Positions 63,448 to 64,000 of a DNA stretch of 64,000 bases are shown in pieces (positions within the stretch are counted from its first letter, which is position 1; every line of letters begins with the position of its first letter). The position numbers and the translations under genes were made by a program. The notes beneath the pieces are model-generated. The model was not told where the DNA came from. It worked only from the letters and a program-made list of their open reading frames with translations, and made no database searches. Source of the stretch: Bizionia paragorgiae. GTDB taxonomy: Bacteria > Bacteroidota > Bacteroidia > Flavobacteriales > Flavobacteriaceae. The stretch lies in NCBI RefSeq assembly GCF_900107625.1, contig NZ_FNQK01000010.1, forward strand, positions 1 through 64,000, read 5' to 3'.

Positions 63448-64000
63448 TTGCAGACTATTAACAAACTCAAAATATTAAACGACCCAATTTACGGATTTAT
63501 TACCATACCTAATTCGATGATTTTCGATTTAATAGAGCATAAGTATTTTCAGCGGTTACGTCGTATCTCTCAAATGGGCTTATCCTATTTGGTATATCCT
63601 GGTGCTCATCACACGCGATTTCACCATGCTATAGGGTGTATGCATTTAATGCAAAAAGCGGTTAATGTACTGCGTTTTAAGGGGGTGGCAATTAGTGAAG
63701 AAGAGCAAAATGCACTTTATATTGCTATTTTATTACACGATATTGGTCACGGACCTTTTTCTCATGCTATGGAACACAGTATTGTAAATGGGGTGTCTCA
63801 TGAGCATATTTCTATGTTTTTTATGCAAAAACTGAATAAGGAATTTAACGGCGATTTAACACTTGCTATTGAGATTTTTCGAGGAAAGTACAAGCGACAG
63901 TTTATGTGCCAGTTAATTTCTAGTCAAATTGATATGGATCGCGCAGATTACCTTAAGCGCGATAGTTTTTATACCGGGGTGGCCGAAGGGAATATTAATA
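63448..64000 (+). CDS. HD-domain phosphohydrolase (partial)
   Basis: The frame runs off the right edge with no stop. It begins at a TTG (63448); a TAA at 63433-63435 and no ATG before this point support it. Protein: QTINKLKILNDPIYGFITIP, FQRLRRISQMGLSYLVYPGA, HHTRFHHAIGCMHLM, then IAILLHDIGHGPFSHAMEH with the HD pair, and ISSQIDMDRADYLKRDSFYT. This is the pattern of dGTPase-related HD proteins of the YwfO/SAMHD1-like group; the substrate is probably a deoxynucleotide. Divergent from porX. Confidence 0.88.
   Translation, partial: MQTINKLKILNDPIYGFITIPNSMIFDLIEHKYFQRLRRISQMGLSYLVYPGAHHTRFHHAIGCMHLMQKAVNVLRFKGVAISEEEQNALYIAILLHDIGHGPFSHAMEHSIVNGVSHEHISMFFMQKLNKEFNGDLTLAIEIFRGKYKRQFMCQLISSQIDMDRADYLKRDSFYTGVAEGNIN

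Overview
The window is an AT-rich piece of chromosome from a member of the Flavobacteriaceae (Bacteroidota). Three things point there. Promoters are of the Bacteroidota type: a -7 box TAnnTTTG, sometimes with a TTG-type -33 element about 20 bases upstream, stands before many genes, and Shine-Dalgarno sequences are mostly absent. The gene content is flavobacterial: the PorX regulator of type IX secretion, DUF6146, DUF6787 and DUF4870 proteins, an ISAon1-type transposase, and the serA-serC-acyl-CoA reductase-ferredoxin block. Lipoprotein signals are short and end in Cys. Almost all of it is core chromosome; the only mobile DNA is a transposase cut by the left edge. No tRNA, rRNA or CRISPR array was seen.

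Layout. 1-292: partial transposase. 421-4231: SCO1 lipoprotein, TPR lipoprotein and a DoxX-like membrane protein. 4388-10713: a compact SOS-type mutagenesis and repair cassette, with a LexA-like XRE/S24 repressor and a DnaQ-GIY-YIG nuclease facing a Y-family polymerase and a short DnaE, around one shared operator-promoter. 10921-16652: HD hydrolase, UvrA, an ECF sigma factor followed by a 47-residue protein, endonuclease III and a Bcp peroxiredoxin. 16732-24829: a conserved protein of unknown role, an MBL hydrolase, an operon of BatA-like protein, dihydroorotase-like protein, DUF4870 protein and esterase, and a glycosyltransferase. 24939-33974: M61 peptidase, GAF histidine kinase, RarD-like transporter, TIGR02757 protein, CPBP protease, LolD-like ATPase and a DUF5916 outer-membrane protein. 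34157-35725: MsrA, FolE and a small membrane protein. 35783-40139: a probable metal-uptake TonB receptor with a His-rich loop, its small His-rich neighbour, and DUF6787, DUF6146 and DUF937 proteins. 40236-43942: SerA, SerC, LuxC-like acyl-CoA reductase and ferredoxin. 44019-45145: a frameshifted lipoprotein gene. 45354-52879: YchF, a GT39-like membrane protein and topoisomerase IV ParE/ParC. 53055-58847: small lipoprotein, XRE regulator facing an M14 carboxypeptidase, Lrp regulator, a small acidic protein, AroB and proline dehydrogenase. 58926-64000: DUF4258 protein, alanine dehydrogenase, a 47-residue exported peptide overlapping a membrane protein gene, TsaE, PorX and a partial HD phosphohydrolase.

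How the parts work together. The clearest functional unit is the DNA-damage cassette, where a self-cleaving repressor probably controls translesion polymerases and a repair nuclease from one divergent promoter. The second is the XRE/M14 divergon at 53569-55452: three near-identical 15-base copies of GTTTAC-N3-TGTAAC lie on and beside the two promoters. The TonB receptor region looks like a metal (probably zinc) acquisition locus. The remaining genes are housekeeping genes arranged in short operons closed by strong, mostly bidirectional hairpin terminators.
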